Shown piece after piece: positions 28,068-40,950 of a DNA stretch of 64,000 nucleotides. The stretch is from Aphelocoma coerulescens (taxonomy: Eukaryota > Chordata > Aves > Passeriformes > Corvidae), in NCBI RefSeq assembly GCF_041296385.1, contig NC_091023.1:20984924-21048923 (forward strand), in the 5' to 3' direction. Position numbers and translations under genes: made by a program. Under the pieces are notes generated by a model that was given only the letters and a program-made list of their open reading frames with translations, did not search any database and was not told the origin of the DNA. Positions within the stretch are counted from its first letter, which is position 1. Every line of letters starts with the position of its first letter.

Positions 28068-28266
28068 CTGTAAAGTCCTGGAGGAGCTCGATGAACCAGG
28101 AAGCTTTTCTCCAAGCCTTGTAGCACATCATTGAGCATCCTGACTCTGACAGGAGCTCTTTCCTTGGGGTCATTGGCTGGACGCATCTCGTCCGACTGGA
28201 ACAGCTCCGCCGTGTCCCTCAGACGTGATGCCACTGCCAGCAGCTGAGGAATGCCTGCTTCATCAC
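28068..28266 (-). CDS. NAALADL2: NAALADL2 penultimate coding exon
   Basis: This internal exon has an acceptor CTGTTCCCAG (AG at 28268-28267) and a donor CAG|GTACAG (GT at 28067-28066). It starts with two bases that complete a Gly codon split with the upstream exon (phase 1). It then encodes 65 whole residues, DEAGIPQLLAVASRLRDTAE through LFQSDEMRPANDPKERAPVR to GLEKSFLVHRAPPGLY, and ends with AG, the first two bases of the next Arg codon. Its 199 nt fit both neighbouring phases exactly. The DPKERAP..R.RMLND..Q..EKSFL stretch matches the position before the final helix in glutamate carboxypeptidase II and the transferrin receptor (the MLND/LND...ER/EK motif). This region is the dimerisation helical bundle and contains no catalytic residues. 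The open frame that continues to 28312 reads through the splice acceptor into intron. Confidence 0.96.
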
Positions 28267-29438
28267 CTGGGAACAGGGAGAGCAAGACAGTCACCAGTGA
28301 TTCAGAGACCACTTATTACTCTTGCTTTCAAGTCAAAATTAATAGTCCAATTAAAACCTGAGCCTCTTTTTCCCCTGTGAGCAGCATGGAATGGGTCAAG
28401 GGAAGCCACAGATCATTCCGTGTAACCTCTGGTCTGTTTCTCAAAGATCAATTTGGGCTCTGATGCTTTAAGATCTAATAACCTGTGAGGAATGATTTTG
28501 GGGTACAGCTTGAACTCTAGCATTGGAAAAACAGGCATGCAGGGAGCAATGGTTATAAATCAAGAACTACAACATTTCCTTCTGAGACTGCATTTATTCA
28601 ATGTCATTTGATGCTATTGCTCTCAAGTCTGAAAGCCTGTGCTTGGATTCCATAATGACTGCTCTATAGAATATTGTAATATGCAGAGTTTAATTGAATT
28701 TGAGTCAACATTTTAGAATCTTAGAGGTGAACAGCAATTGTAGAGGGTATGTGAAATTGCTCCTCTTAATCACTTAAGTCATATGCCAATGAGCCAACTT
28801 TAATTGATATCCTAATGCATATTCTAATCCAGTCAATATTTTCAAAACTTTTTAAACTTGGAGTGTTAACTATTGCCTTGTTAGCAACGCTACTGAGAGA
28901 GCAAAAGAATAAAAGCCTGCAGCACTTAGGAGCACAGCACAATTTCAGTATTTCCCTGTACAGAGTCCAGAAAGAGAAATGTGAATTGGAGCACTGTGAA
29001 TGTGCAGCCTCCTCCCACCTGCAGTGCAGGTGAAGAGCGTGGCCTCCTTTCCCAGTGTGTGCATGCACTGTCCTCATCTTTACAAGCACATGGAGAGAGA
29101 AAGCAAAGCCTGAACCTGATATAAAGTCAAAAGCAGTATCAGTCAGCACAAACATTTCCAGGATGCAGAAATTATCTTTAAGGCCAAAATTCACTTTGCC
29201 TATTGACAAGCAATCACCTATCCTTAGATCCTTCAAATAATGCTTTAATCAATATAAACCATGCAGGTCTAGGAGCTGTCTCACCTCTACCTGAATGTGC
29301 AAACCACAATGAGTTCAGTACCTTAGGGACTGAGATAATTAAGCCAAGAAAGTGGTTCAAGACTCAAGTTCAATGAATTTTAAAATTCCTTGTCTAAGAT
29401 ATAAATGGAAAAAATCACAAATAGTAATTGGAGAACAC

Positions 29439-29585
29439 TGATATGGTTTAACCTCAGCTGGCAAGTAAGTACCACACAGCTGCTCACTCACACCCTCTGG
29501 CTTCCCCAATGGAGTGGGGAGAAGAACCAAAAAGTTAAAACCCATGAGTTGAGATTAGAATAATTGGAATAATTTGAATTCTGAT
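29439..29585 (+). mobile_element. LTR-derived avian interspersed repeat fragment (probable)
   Basis: The stretch carries TATGGTTTAACCTCAGCTGG, CAAGTAAGTACCACACAGCT, GCTCACTCAC and ATGGAGTGGGGAGAAGAACC, then CATGAGTTGAGAT. This order resembles an avian dispersed repeat that I associate with endogenous-retroviral LTRs (GGTTT..CCCAGC.GGCA, CACCACACAGC.GCTC, GGGGGAGA, GTGGGTTGAGATA). Only one degraded LTR-like piece is present, with no internal retroviral genes. The family name cannot be fixed without a repeat library search. Confidence 0.5.
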
Positions 29586-31159
29586 CAAGTTAGTTTGATG
29601 CCTCAGAAAAATATTCTCCAAGCATATAAACTTGGTACATTTGGGACATTTTGTAAAATATCATTATCACTACTTTTCAAATCTCTGGCAAACGTCCTGT
29701 GCAGCTGAAGAACTTTCCATTCCCATGTAATGGCAATATTGGCATAATGCAGGCACTGTGCATACCTTACCCTGGGACTTGTGTCCATATGGAAATGTTT
29801 AAATTCACCCTGCTAGAAAGAATCCTTTGGTTTCAGCAAAGCACTTCCTATTCCAAGTAACATAAAACTTTTATAATTTTTATTCTGAATCTTATATAAA
29901 CAATTTAAAATGTCAGCTTTGCCTTTTCAATAGGGAAGGTGAGATAAAGAGAAAATCCATCTTTCTGTATTTGGAAATGAAGCCAACCATACCATCCTTT
30001 TAAACATAAAAATCCTGTAAATGCTCTCACTTGTTCTCCACAGCCCCTAAACCAACCCTGTGTTTGTTTTACACTCTAAACCACCTGTTAGAAAACACAC
30101 ACCCAGGCCCTTTTTCAGTACTTCAGTACAAAACCTGCAAGTTGGCCAGTGTTACCTCAGCCAGCTAAGGACAGAACAGGCATCACAACACACTGAGCTG
30201 CACCACCAAGGGAAACTGATTTCTGCATTTCTCAGGCTAAGAAGATGGGAACGGAAGGGCAAATGATTCTTCAATAAAACCCCACATTAACTAATGATGT
30301 TTTAAACACCTTGTTATGCTTCTACAGAGAAAATCAAGCACAAGTGTTACTTTGCTTAAGAGAAAAAAAATGCCACATTATAATATTTTGTATTCTTTGT
30401 CCTTTTGTCTCCAGTACGAATCATGATGAATCATCTAAGCTAGTTGTTTAGTTGCTGTAAAAATAAAATTGCAAATACAAGAAAGTGACTCAAGAGCATG
30501 TGCACTCTTGATCAGGGAAGTACACTGTTGAATTTCATTGCACTTGCTAAATGTAACTGGATCCTATTCAGAAACAAGTTACACCAAATAGATATTTATT
30601 TTTACAGACAATGAATACAATAGCCTTCCCTGTGTAACTGATTGCCCTTATGAAAAGCACAGCTAGAGAGTTAACATTTTTAAATTGTGTTTGTGCCCTC
30701 TGTTAAGAAAGTACTTGCCTACAAGTACTTATAGGAAAGGGAGCACAGACAAGTCAACATTTTAAGGCACCATGATGCTTGCTCACCATACATGTGAACA
30801 TGTGCTTGCATGTAAGAGACAAGGGAAATTGCTTAGATTTTGATTAGCTTGCAAATTCAGAATCAGCCATGATGTCCTGTTGTATTCACTAGGAAAATTT
30901 TTCATGCTCTGCAAAATAGGATGAACAGACCTGGCAGTAGAAAATCTGAATGGGAAAGCTTTGTAGGAAGCACCCTAAAGGGGCAGAAAGACAAATCCAC
31001 AGATATCCTTAGTGCAAGGAGTATGTTGCCATCAGCTTCAATTTTGCTACCATGACTGCTATAGCCCAAATAAACTAATCTCATATTACTCCAAGTATTT
31101 TTTCAAAGAAGTTATGTAAAAGGGGAATGTTGTGACATTTTACTATCTGCATGTCAATA

Positions 31160-31520
31160 CAGGAGCCTGGAGAAGAGCAGGCTCCAGAAGACTTTATTGT
31201 GCTCTTTCAATACTTTAAGGGCATGAACTTTGAGAAAATTTGGGACAAACTATCAAAATAGGACAAGGGGTAAGGGTTTTAAACTAAAAGATTAGACTTA
31301 TACTAGGTGTAAGGAAGAAATTTTTTACAATGAGGATGGTGGAACACCAGGTTGCCCAGGGAGGTGGTGAATGCCCCATCCTGGAAACATTTAGTGCCAG
31401 GTTCGATGAGACTCTGAGCATCTTGATCTACTGGAAGGTGTCCCTGTTCATTGCAGGGGGGTTGGAGAAGATGACATTTAAAGGTCCCTTTCAATCCAAA
31501 CTATTCTATCATTCTGTGGA
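31160..31520 (+). mobile_element. CR1 LINE 3'-end fragment
   Basis: The 5' part shows a GGAGCCTGGAGAAGAG..GGCTCC block. The middle has AGGTTGCCCAGGGAGGTGGTGAATG and CCCATCCTGGAAACATT. The end has CTGGAAGGTGTCCCTGTTCATTGCAGGGGGGTTGGA and then GGTCCCTTTCAATCCAAACTATTCTATCATTCTGTG, the avian CR1 tail. It lies antisense to NAALADL2 in the penultimate intron. Moderate divergence suggests intermediate age. Confidence 0.9.
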
Positions 31521-34500
31521 GTTATAAATTACTTTGTACAGAGCTGCTGAAACTTATGGCCTACTGATACTGAATAGATGCTCATCCTTGCCGTTCAGCA
31601 CCAAATGTTTGTTCATGGAAAGTGCATTTTTCCATGATTGTTTTTTTAAAGGCTGAAGAAAGGTACTAATATATAATAACCTTGAATGGATTCTGAAGAC
31701 AAGATGCCAGTGTCTCATGTCAAAGGAGATATTTCTGTCATCTATACAGATTTGTTGCATTTTTCACCTCTGTTGCAGTCAAGAATAACAGGTGGGAACA
31801 ATAAAGAGGGAAACTTTCTGAACACTACAGACAGGTGGAGAGAGTAACTCTGAAAAGCACCCAAAATGATCAGGGAAATACAGTCAAGCATGTAAAATGA
31901 TGCCGAGCTGAAGAGCAGGAGATAGCTGTAGGCAATGAGCACGCAGCTATCAATTAAATGTGAGAGGCATGTTTCTGTATTGATTTTTCTAAGGACAGAG
32001 TTTAGTCTGATGTTTTGAAATATATGGGTAGAGACAGGGCTGTGGAAAGTCACACAGACTGTTCTGGAAATGACTATCATAAAACAGATTATTTTAAACT
32101 TCTGCTAGTGCTGCCTACTACTATCACCCCAAGTACTTCAGCTGCTGTAACATCTGTAAAACATCCATTCTGGGGAGAAGAAAGGGCCTAACTCATAGGA
32201 AGCCACACACAGCTGACACTGCGTCAGTCAAAGAGCTTTAAATAACAGCTCTTGCACTTCTGGAAAACCAGAAAACCTCATCCACCTTTAATTTGTCTTC
32301 ATAAGCCTCCCCCTCTCAGCCAGTGCCTATCAGAGATGGCTACAATTTGCTCCAGCAGCCTGTGCTGACAGCCACAAGTGGGGAATCTCACCCTGCCTGC
32401 CTGGTGCTGCACAGCCACAATGCAGGGCTGGGGCACAGACTCCAATTTTGAAAGGTTTGCATGAGTCCAAGTGCCTGGCAATAATAAACTGACATCAGCT
32501 CCAACAGCACCCAGGCAAGGGACACCATCAACCTGGCTGACTTTATTTTTGTAAACTGGGTGGCTGAACTTTTTATTGCTGAGACAGTCAGATGCAAAGG
32601 TACAGAAACGCTTTTAATCCTAATGAGACACCTGAGAATCTCCATCATCAACCCCTGAAACTTGCTGTGACAGACACCAGATTCTAAAGACAGGCTACAA
32701 GGAGCATAGTGTTAAGAGCTTTCAGCAGAAAATACAAATATGTTCTGGATAAAAACGCTTGTATACATACAAAATACTTCTATACAAATGATTGTACATT
32801 TTTACTTGTGTATACATAAAAAGCACTTCCGCAGGAGTGCTTAAAAGCACCTTTTGTATCATTCACACACCAGATTTGACATCTTGTCTGCACCCCACCT
32901 CACAAGGCTAATTGGATTTTCATAGGATACAAGGCCTAGAAAGATATTAATGTATGTTTCAAGTTGCAATGGGTCTTGATTTTAAATGTATGGAAGGCAG
33001 AATACCACACAACTGCAAGGTGTAGCTAATGAGAATATTCTAAGCAGTCACCTATTTATAAATTTGTCTAAAATATCACATCTGTGGATAGACAGGCAAC
33101 AGCCTGACTAGCCCTGGGGATCTGGATTTCAGTCTTGGAACCTGCATCTCCTATCAGTTATGACCACAAGGTTTCCTGTTAGACATCAGAGCATCAGCAG
33201 ATGCACAAAAAGAAATCTCTCCAGCCCCAAACCCTCCTTTCATATAAACCCAAAAGCAGTGGCTCATTTCCAGGAGTTCTGGTGTGTGCAAGGGGAGAGA
33301 ACACATGTCACTTATCAGCCTCCTCCCCATCTTTCTGAGGAACAGGCCATGAGCCATAAGAACATGTTGGGGATGACATAAATTGCCATGCAGACTATCC
33401 TGAATGTAAGAAACGGTCTGTAAAGTGCTGAGCAGTATCCCATGGAATTTAGCAGAGTTAATAGTACAGACACCCACCACATTACAGAGTTAAATCCTTT
33501 AGAAACATAAATAAACACAGTATTAAAAAGTATCCAGGAGATTGCAAAACAGTGACTCAAATATTTACATAAAATTTAACTTCCAAGCATGTGAGAAAGT
33601 ACAACAGGCAATAAAATCTGTGTTCAAGAAATTGGCTGAACCAGATCCCAGAGGCACAAAATTAAGCCTAAAGAACAAATACTTTACATGTCAATGCAGA
33701 CTTACCTTCACCTTTTCTACATTTACAGCTTGCATTGAGCTGGAGAAGGAAACAGCTTACTAAGTACATTCCAACTTTGAACTGGAAAGTTTGGACAACA
33801 TAAAATCTTTTGAAGAATGAATAAACCCATGAGCCATGTAAAAAAGCACAACTTCTCATTTAAGTAACTGAAAAAGGACCATTGTCTTAATGTTTTCCAA
33901 ATCGAAAATAAACTGTTCTTTTCTACAAGTCAGAGACAGACGAGACATGAAAGCCATGAGAAAAATCATTAAACAAAACTCCAAAGTGAACAGCTGCGAG
34001 AAAATTTATCCTGCTGGCCCTACAGCCTAGGAAATAATTTTCTCTCCCCTGAAGTGGTGGAGATAAATGATCTAACTGAAGTTAGAGGAAAAAAGTCAGT
34101 TTAAATCAACGTTTCCCGTTACTCAAAATAAAGAAAAAAGGAAGAACAATGGAAGATATCTCATGTTCAGCTGAAGGAATACCAGCTGAGCCACACTTTT
34201 CATTTGATGATCATCCCCTGCTGTGTTTAGGCTGAACTAAACCAATGTTTATGTGGCACAACAGAGCTAAAATTACTTGTCTTTTTAGATGCTCACTGAT
34301 TCCAGACCAATACTTGCCTACTGACTCCTACATCTTCACAATGATGGATGGCAAAGATTAAAGAAAAGGTATCATACTTCTACGAGTATGTGTTACAGAA
34401 AAGTGGTGCTTTATAGTGTAGGGAGTGAATGAAATGCAGGGGAAACACCTCAAGATTGCAAAAAGTCTTTACACTTGTGATACGATCTCACAATCTGCTC

Positions 34501-34843
34501 AAGGATATGTGAAGTTCGGCTGTGACTTTATAGAACTTCTCTATTTAACAGATCAACTTGAGAGTTTCATAAACCTATAAACAAATAATTTTCAAAGGTC
34601 CTAGGACACTACAGGTAATCTGTATTGATTAACTGACAAAGTAACATCAGAAGAAATATAAAAGCTTTACGGCTTTATTTAGCAACAAAACCTGCATTTT
34701 ATTCAGCATTATATAATGACCCTATTTAACTAGTAAAATCAGTGGCTATTATTACAGTATTGAAAATATGTATCAGGGATTAGGTGATCCTTTTTTTCCC
34801 CCCCTGTATAAATGGAGAATGATATTCCTCTAAAGAAAATTAC

Positions 34844-34937
34844 CTTTCAGACTGTTCTGAACTTCTAACGCGATGTCGAGGGCATTAAACGGCAAAACTG
34901 GATCAGTGGCAATTTGCAAAGTCACTTGTCCTGTTAG
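34844..34937 (-). CDS. NAALADL2: NAALADL2 antepenultimate coding exon (short)
   Basis: This exon is too short and lacks an ATG, so simple ORF calling misses it. The acceptor is TTTGTATTTTTCAG (AG at 34939-34938). The donor is CTGAAAG|GTAATT (GT at 34843-34842). The 94 nt start in phase 0 and encode 31 residues, LTGQVTLQIATDPVLPFNAL then DIALEVQNSLK, plus one base of the Gly codon completed in the next exon. The motif (T/A)GQ...L.....LPF...D.A aligns with the start of the C-terminal helical domain in glutamate carboxypeptidase II relatives, where a similar segment follows the catalytic-fold domain. Joined with the two downstream exons it gives a continuous 163-residue C-terminal segment. The exons upstream of it, which hold the catalytic-fold region, protease-associated region, membrane anchor and cytoplasmic tail, are not visible here and must lie beyond position 64000. 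Confidence 0.94.
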
Positions 34938-37900
34938 CTGAAAAATACAAAAAGACCCAAAACCCAGTCAAATTATTTCCAGCAGATTTAACAGCCAGCA
35001 CTTCTTTTGGAATAGCACATGTTTTCACTACATTGGATTTTCAGGGAAATGTGATTCAAACCCCATAAGCACATATTTATGGAAAGGAATAGGACAGGGC
35101 CATTGCCCTTCTGTACAACATCACAAAATGTTCAGAGAACACAATTTATGACCACACACAAGAATTCTGTGCAGTGTGTCTCCTCAGGACCTAGGATGCT
35201 GCAGAGAGTCTCTGAAGGACTTTTTTGCTTTGTTTTCAAATAAAATATCTCAATACTCTAAACATGGGAATGAAGTTTAGAGTTTAACTCAGTTCTCTGG
35301 TCTTAGCTATTGGATTTTGAGAGTTTTCACAACTAAAATAAAGAATCACAGACATTAATGATCAGAAGATCAAGCCTAGGGCTAAATGCAAGCTGGCCTG
35401 AAAACCCACTGCCTTTTGAAGTGTTATGTGACAACTTGATGCACGCAGATGTACAACTTCCAGACTGGACAGAACACTGCTTTCTCTCAGCAACTCAGGG
35501 AAAGAAATTCCCCAAAGAGAACTCTCAGTCCACTCCAGACTAGACATCAGCACCTGTCACAAAAACTCAATGGCGTGAATGCTTCTTTTTGAACAGTTCA
35601 CAGATAAGGCAGGGGCTGAGTGGCCTGAGAGCTTTTTTCTGCTTACAGAAGGTCAGTTCTCCAGCTCGAGGCTTAGACATGCTACAGGGGCTGTATAGAA
35701 ATACATCTTTCTGCTGAACTATACCTAGCTGTGATTAAACAGAGGATTTCAGTCTCCAGGCTGCCAAGTCCATCACTGTTCATAGGAGCTATAAAAACAC
35801 ACTGACAAAAACATGCAAGAAACTTTCATTCATCTTCTTCGTATCTTGATATTGCAAAAAGGGAAAAAATACCTGTAAGGCTGTGCTCTAAAATGGAATG
35901 ATGGCTGCAGGTGATGGTGACCATGTTGATAAAAATGTGGACTGAATAGAATCGTATTGTACAACTCTTCCCATGGTGTTGGGGGAGCAAGAATAATATC
36001 TGCCCTTCAAAAGCAATATGATCGTTTCTGTGCCAAAAGTAGCATTTTAATTTTCCAATAGAAAGCAGCAGGAAAAGACAACAAGCCTTAGTAATATTAA
36101 AAACAATAGTACAGCAATTGAAAAGGAAAACCATCTCCCAGGAAAGTGGATGAAGGCAGGGTAATATCAGAAATACAAGTTTCCTGGAGAAAGATTAATA
36201 GAACCTCACGACATTTCTCAGAAAGCACTGAAGAAATGACCTGGCCACAGAGTGGTTTGGGTACAGAGACTGAGGGAACATGCTGTATATCAGACTGCAG
36301 CCCACATCTGAGCACAGATGGGCTCTGAAGCTATTGAGATTTACCTCTAGAGGAAACAATATCACAAAGGCATGAAGAAAAAAAAACCCTACCATATATA
36401 CAGAGAGAAAATATAGTGAAGAATAATGTTATTTCAGGCCAGTATCAGGAACAACAAAGAACTAAAAAGACAACTTAGAGATGAAAAATACTGTGTCTGG
36501 ACATCTGTGTTAAGGTATAACACAGTAACTTTTCATGAAGAAATTTTCCCAAACTTCCCAATTCTTCAGGCTGTAAGTGCTCAAAAACCATTACATTTTC
36601 CATCAGTGATTATACTCAAAAAGTGTCTGGAAAGCATTAAAAACATTGGTGTTAGAGATACCAGAGAGGTATTATGGAAATACAAAAACTGTTAGGGCAA
36701 ACTAAAACTTGTACAAGACTGCACCCAAACCAGGTCCATATAATCCAGCCATAAGCAACTGTAAAAAATCTGGTTCTAAATGTTCAAATGCCACACAAAA
36801 TCCTTCCATGTCCTGCATGGAACTCTTTGAATATACACTGCCCAGAACATAAGCACCCTGTGAGTTGCTCCAGATAAGCAACTGTGGCAATGGAACAACA
36901 TCCTAATAAAAAAGCAGGTATTCTACATGGATCCCAAACCCACTGAACCCCAGGATAGCAATATATCACACAAAACACTTAAATTCTTCCTTGACACCCC
37001 ATTTCTGCAAGAACTTTCACTAAATGGCAATACAAATACACATTCATAGGTATTTTAGGGAGGGACAGCAACAGTTATACATTATTGCTGATACTTTACA
37101 ATACGTTATCACAATGTTTAAGAACACAAAAGCAAGGAAAAAATGCTTCTTTTCTGAAGCAGAAATGTGGCAGTTAAAGAGGACAATACCCTCGTAAGCA
37201 TCTTTCCTTTTTATCATTATCTCCTGCAGGATATGGCTTCATTTTTATAAGTTCTTGCCTTATTTCTATTTCTTCCAAGCAATTTTAGTTTGCTTTCAAC
37301 TATAGAAAACCAAATCTGTTTTGGTTTTCCTATTTAAATAAAGTGATACCATCCAAATCTTATGACTGACTGAAGCACTTTTGGAAATTTTATGGAGTCT
37401 CTGTCTAACACTGCAGACATCTGTGTGTTAGCAAACAGGTAGCAGCGGTGTTTATCAAATCACGTACTTCGTGGGCTAATCTGGAAGAAATCAATCATGT
37501 AAAGGAAACCTCAGAGCATTGATTTGAACAGAGTAAGTAATAATGCTGCAGAAGCATATATCAAACCCACATAAAGCACCAAGACAGAAAAGGCTACTGA
37601 TTTCTTATTTATAGTCTTATTTTTGGACGTACCATTCCCCTGAGTGCAACGCTGAATATACATGGAAAATAAAGACAAGCTTCTACCCCCTTTTCCCAGG
37701 TGAAAAATGGATCAGACTGACTACTGAATTATTAAATGAAAGAATAATTTAGCAAAGAGTAAAGAAAACAATTTCCTCATGAAGTGAAAAGCTAAAGTAG
37801 CGTGATTGATTCTATTCCCACAATGAAGTGGTTAAAACACTAATGACAACTTCTCAAACAGCATTTATACACAATACACATACAATACACACAATAATTG

Positions 37901-38127
37901 ATGTAACATTTACACAATTAGCAAGTCTAAGAAAAGATCTTAAGAGTTTGAATGCTAATTCATTCCATAATGATTTTCTTATTTCAAAAAGAAAAAATAA
38001 TGAATAACACTTCCAATGCACTTGGCTGTGGGAAAGGTACTCTTCAGTAAGTGAAAATGTATTTGCTGAACTTCCAATTACTTTAAAAATAAGTATTAAT
38101 ATAAAACTGAAAAGTAATTGTAGAGTT

Positions 38128-38335
38128 ATACTGTATTTCTCCTCTATGAGGGTGAGGGAGGCCCTGGCACAGGTTGCCCAGAGAAGCTGTGGCTGCCCCA
38201 TCCCTGGAAGTGTCCAAGGCTGGGTTGGATCGGGCTTGGAGCAACCTGGGATAGTGGAAGGTGTTCCTGCCCATGGCAAAGCTCAAAAACGAGCTTTAAG
38301 GTCCCTTCCAACTCAAACCAGTCTGTGATTCTATG
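38128..38335 (+). mobile_element. CR1 LINE 3'-end fragment, well preserved
   Basis: A clear CR1 tail runs from GTGAGGGAGGCCCTGGCACA through GGTTGCCCAGAGAAGCTGTG and ATCCCTGGAAGTGTCCAAGG to TTAAGGTCCCTTCCAACTCA and GTGATTCTATG. It is 5'-truncated, as is usual for CR1. It is nearly identical to the opposite-strand copy at 52623-52740. The short open frames on both strands here are products of the repeat. Confidence 0.95.
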
Positions 38336-38982
38336 CATATTGCAAAACAAAGCTGAATATTTAAAACAGGTTTATATCAAAGTAAGATTCTTTCAAGTTT
38401 TTTTACCTTAAAGCATAAACATCTTTGTAGGAAGGAAATAACTGCTGTCCCTGCCTTTACCTCTCTGACATTGTGCAGACCCCAAAAGATTAAAGAAAAC
38501 ACCACAAACTTTCAAAAATGCTGGTGTTAAAGATGATTCAGTATCACATGACACTTCCAAATGAAGTTGTAGATTCTTCTCTCTTCCAAAGTTTTACAAA
38601 CTATTCATTCAGGAACTATGTATTCTTGAATTCTACTCAATTTACAAGCCTAATTTGACTATAAAAGCCAGTTTTCAGGAACATCAGGTGGATCCAGAAC
38701 ACTTCCTAAAGGACTGTGACAAAAAAAGCCCCTGGATTAAACACTCACAATATGTTCTTCTACATAAATTATAAATATATTTTATCTTTTTATCTGTTTT
38801 ACAATGCAAAAAAGGAAATGAAAGGAAGTGGAGTTCAGGGGGACTCCTCAAAGGTTCGGCTGGGGTTTGTTTGTATGTCACAGCTGTTTTCTCAGGGAGT
38901 TAAACTCAGTTTTCAAGACAACTTGCTTCTCAAAAATCCAAGCTGCCTACTAGCAACACAGAGCATGTCTACTGGCATACAA

Positions 38983-38996
38983 TTTTTTTTTTTTTT
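38983..38996 (+). repeat. Poly(T) run, T14
   Basis: Fourteen T's in the long intron, which would be poly(A) on the NAALADL2 strand. Confidence 0.95.
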
Positions 38997-40917
38997 AATA
39001 TGAATACTTTAAGCCCAGGCTTAAAGATAAATGTGAAAGGCTCCACACAGTCTCCCTTCAGACAGATTCCATTTTGCTTTGGGGGCATGCTGTTACTGAG
39101 CCTGCCTTGCAGGGACATGCCTGAAGTGCTGTCTGGTTTCACTGACAAGGCAGGCACAGCAACCCACCCTCCATTCTGTCATAGCAGCAGAAACTTGCAA
39201 GGTGAATAAAATGAAAAAGTATTTAGTGAAGATAGGAAAATATTATGCGTGAGAGAGATCAATCTGCTAAAATAAACATCAGCATGCAGTGTGCAGGCAG
39301 GTTCTTTAACACAGAAGTTTACACGCCAGTCTTGGGCTTCTTGGGTGTTTTTTGTTTAGTGAATTTGAAACTGTGCTGTACCCAGCCTGCACTATGCAAA
39401 CCTCAGTGGGTGGAAGTGCTGAGCCTTTAGGACATTTTCAGTTACATTAGGAGTGTTAAAATCTAAACAGACATCTCAGAGCTCTTCATATGCCAAGTTA
39501 CAAACAACAGAACTTAAAAAATCAGGTAAACTGCCATGTTTATCCTTCTGTGAACACTGTCTTCAGCAGTGCCATACTCCAGTTTTACCTGCTGGAAAGA
39601 ATTAGGCTCAGCTACTTGAAACCTGAGTTGTGCAGCAGCAACTTCTTTGCATTTCAAGCCCTATACCTCTGCAAAATACTTCAAAAAATTTTATTGTATG
39701 CATGTTAACAACACTTTACTGACATCTGTGCACTTCCAGAGGAAATTAGCACACTCATGGCAGGTAATCTGCCAAAACCATGACAAACCATGTGAGAGCA
39801 GTGGCAATGCAATATGGTAGTGCAGCAGACCTGTGTAAATTCCCCGTTACAGACTCAACATCCCTCTGCCCCTAAGACTGCCTACTACAGACCCAAACAA
39901 TCCCAGGGAGTGAGCAGCTCTGAGCCTCAACTTCCTTTGATATCAGCACTGCTTTTTTCAAGTCACGTTTGCCCTCACACCTGGCACCTCTCCCTTCACA
40001 CATTACCCTGGGGTTCACGGATGAGGAAAGAGCATGGCAAGACTCTGTGCTGTTTAGGGGGATCAATAACAGTGTGTTGAAAACAACACTTTTTTTCCTC
40101 TTTTTCCTTGTAAAGGTGAGTGGAAAGGTTCAACTTTCATGACTGGCTGTTGCACTGTCTAATCTCAGGTGTTCATCTTTTGCATCAAGGGTCTCTCTTC
40201 CCACACATACTGATGAGCAGAGTGACCTGCTGAGATCTTCTGACATTAAACCAATTATAAACAACAGCTTCAGCCTCCACACCCGTGTAAATAAGGAATG
40301 AATACCTGCATACATTAAGGTCCCCTCTCAGAAGCACAATATTAGCAATCTCAAGTGTTAACATAATCAGCCTTCCCCACCTTCTCCACCCTCCAAAATT
40401 AAAGAAATGTTTTTATCAATACAGACAAATTTCATGCATATGCCTTCTTCTGGTTCCCCCTATCCACCCAACTTCCTTACTGTTATCGGACTGTTTTAAT
40501 TAAACATGAGAAATTGAGTCTATTTAAATGAAATCTGTGATTCCCTGCAATAAAAAATTTCAGCACCTAGTGTTACCAGATGAATGGCAGCAGTCGTGAG
40601 ACTCATGATAAATTAATGAGCATTTTTAATAGTGGGATCTCAATTTACTGTGGAAAAATTTCCTGTACAATCAGTCTACACAGCAGGTTTTTTTTTTATA
40701 TTCATCACCCTCCAAAAAAGTTAACTGATTCACACAAGAAAAATCAGAGGCAGAAGCATGAGAGAACAACCAGTTCTTTGAGCATCTATCTTTCTGAAAA
40801 CCACATTTCCATGATTAGGCAAAGAAATAGAAATCTGGCCATAAACATGTTCATTTTGCATTAAAGCTGTCAAACTACAACAATTCAAATTTCTTAAATA
40901 TTCAGTAGTACCATATG

Positions 40918-40950
40918 TGTTTGTTTTTTGTTTGTTTTTTTATTTTTTTT
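40918..40950 (+). repeat. T-rich (TTTG/TTTT) low-complexity run
   Basis: TTTG-type repeats merging into poly(T) in the long intron. Confidence 0.9.

Larger units (their letters stand above)
28267..34843 (-). other. NAALADL2: NAALADL2 penultimate intron (6,577 nt)
   Basis: Bounded by GT at 34843-34842 and AG at 28268-28267 on the minus strand. It contains an LTR-like repeat patch at about 29439-29585 and a CR1 fragment at about 31160-31520. The rest is AT-rich sequence with no recognised coding content. Confidence 0.85.

Noticed and set aside
28385..28435. Weak similarity to a reversed CR1 tail (GGAATGGGT...GATCATT)
   Set aside because: Too many mismatches to separate from chance by eye. A repeat-library search would settle it.
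28766..29236. 156-codon minus-strand frame near a real exon
   Set aside because: It overlaps plus-strand open frames, has no family resemblance, and lies in the intron between two well-defined exons that already join in phase.
38083..38350. Five overlapping open frames on both strands
   Set aside because: All lie over the CR1 tail at 38128-38335, so they are repeat-derived and not genes.
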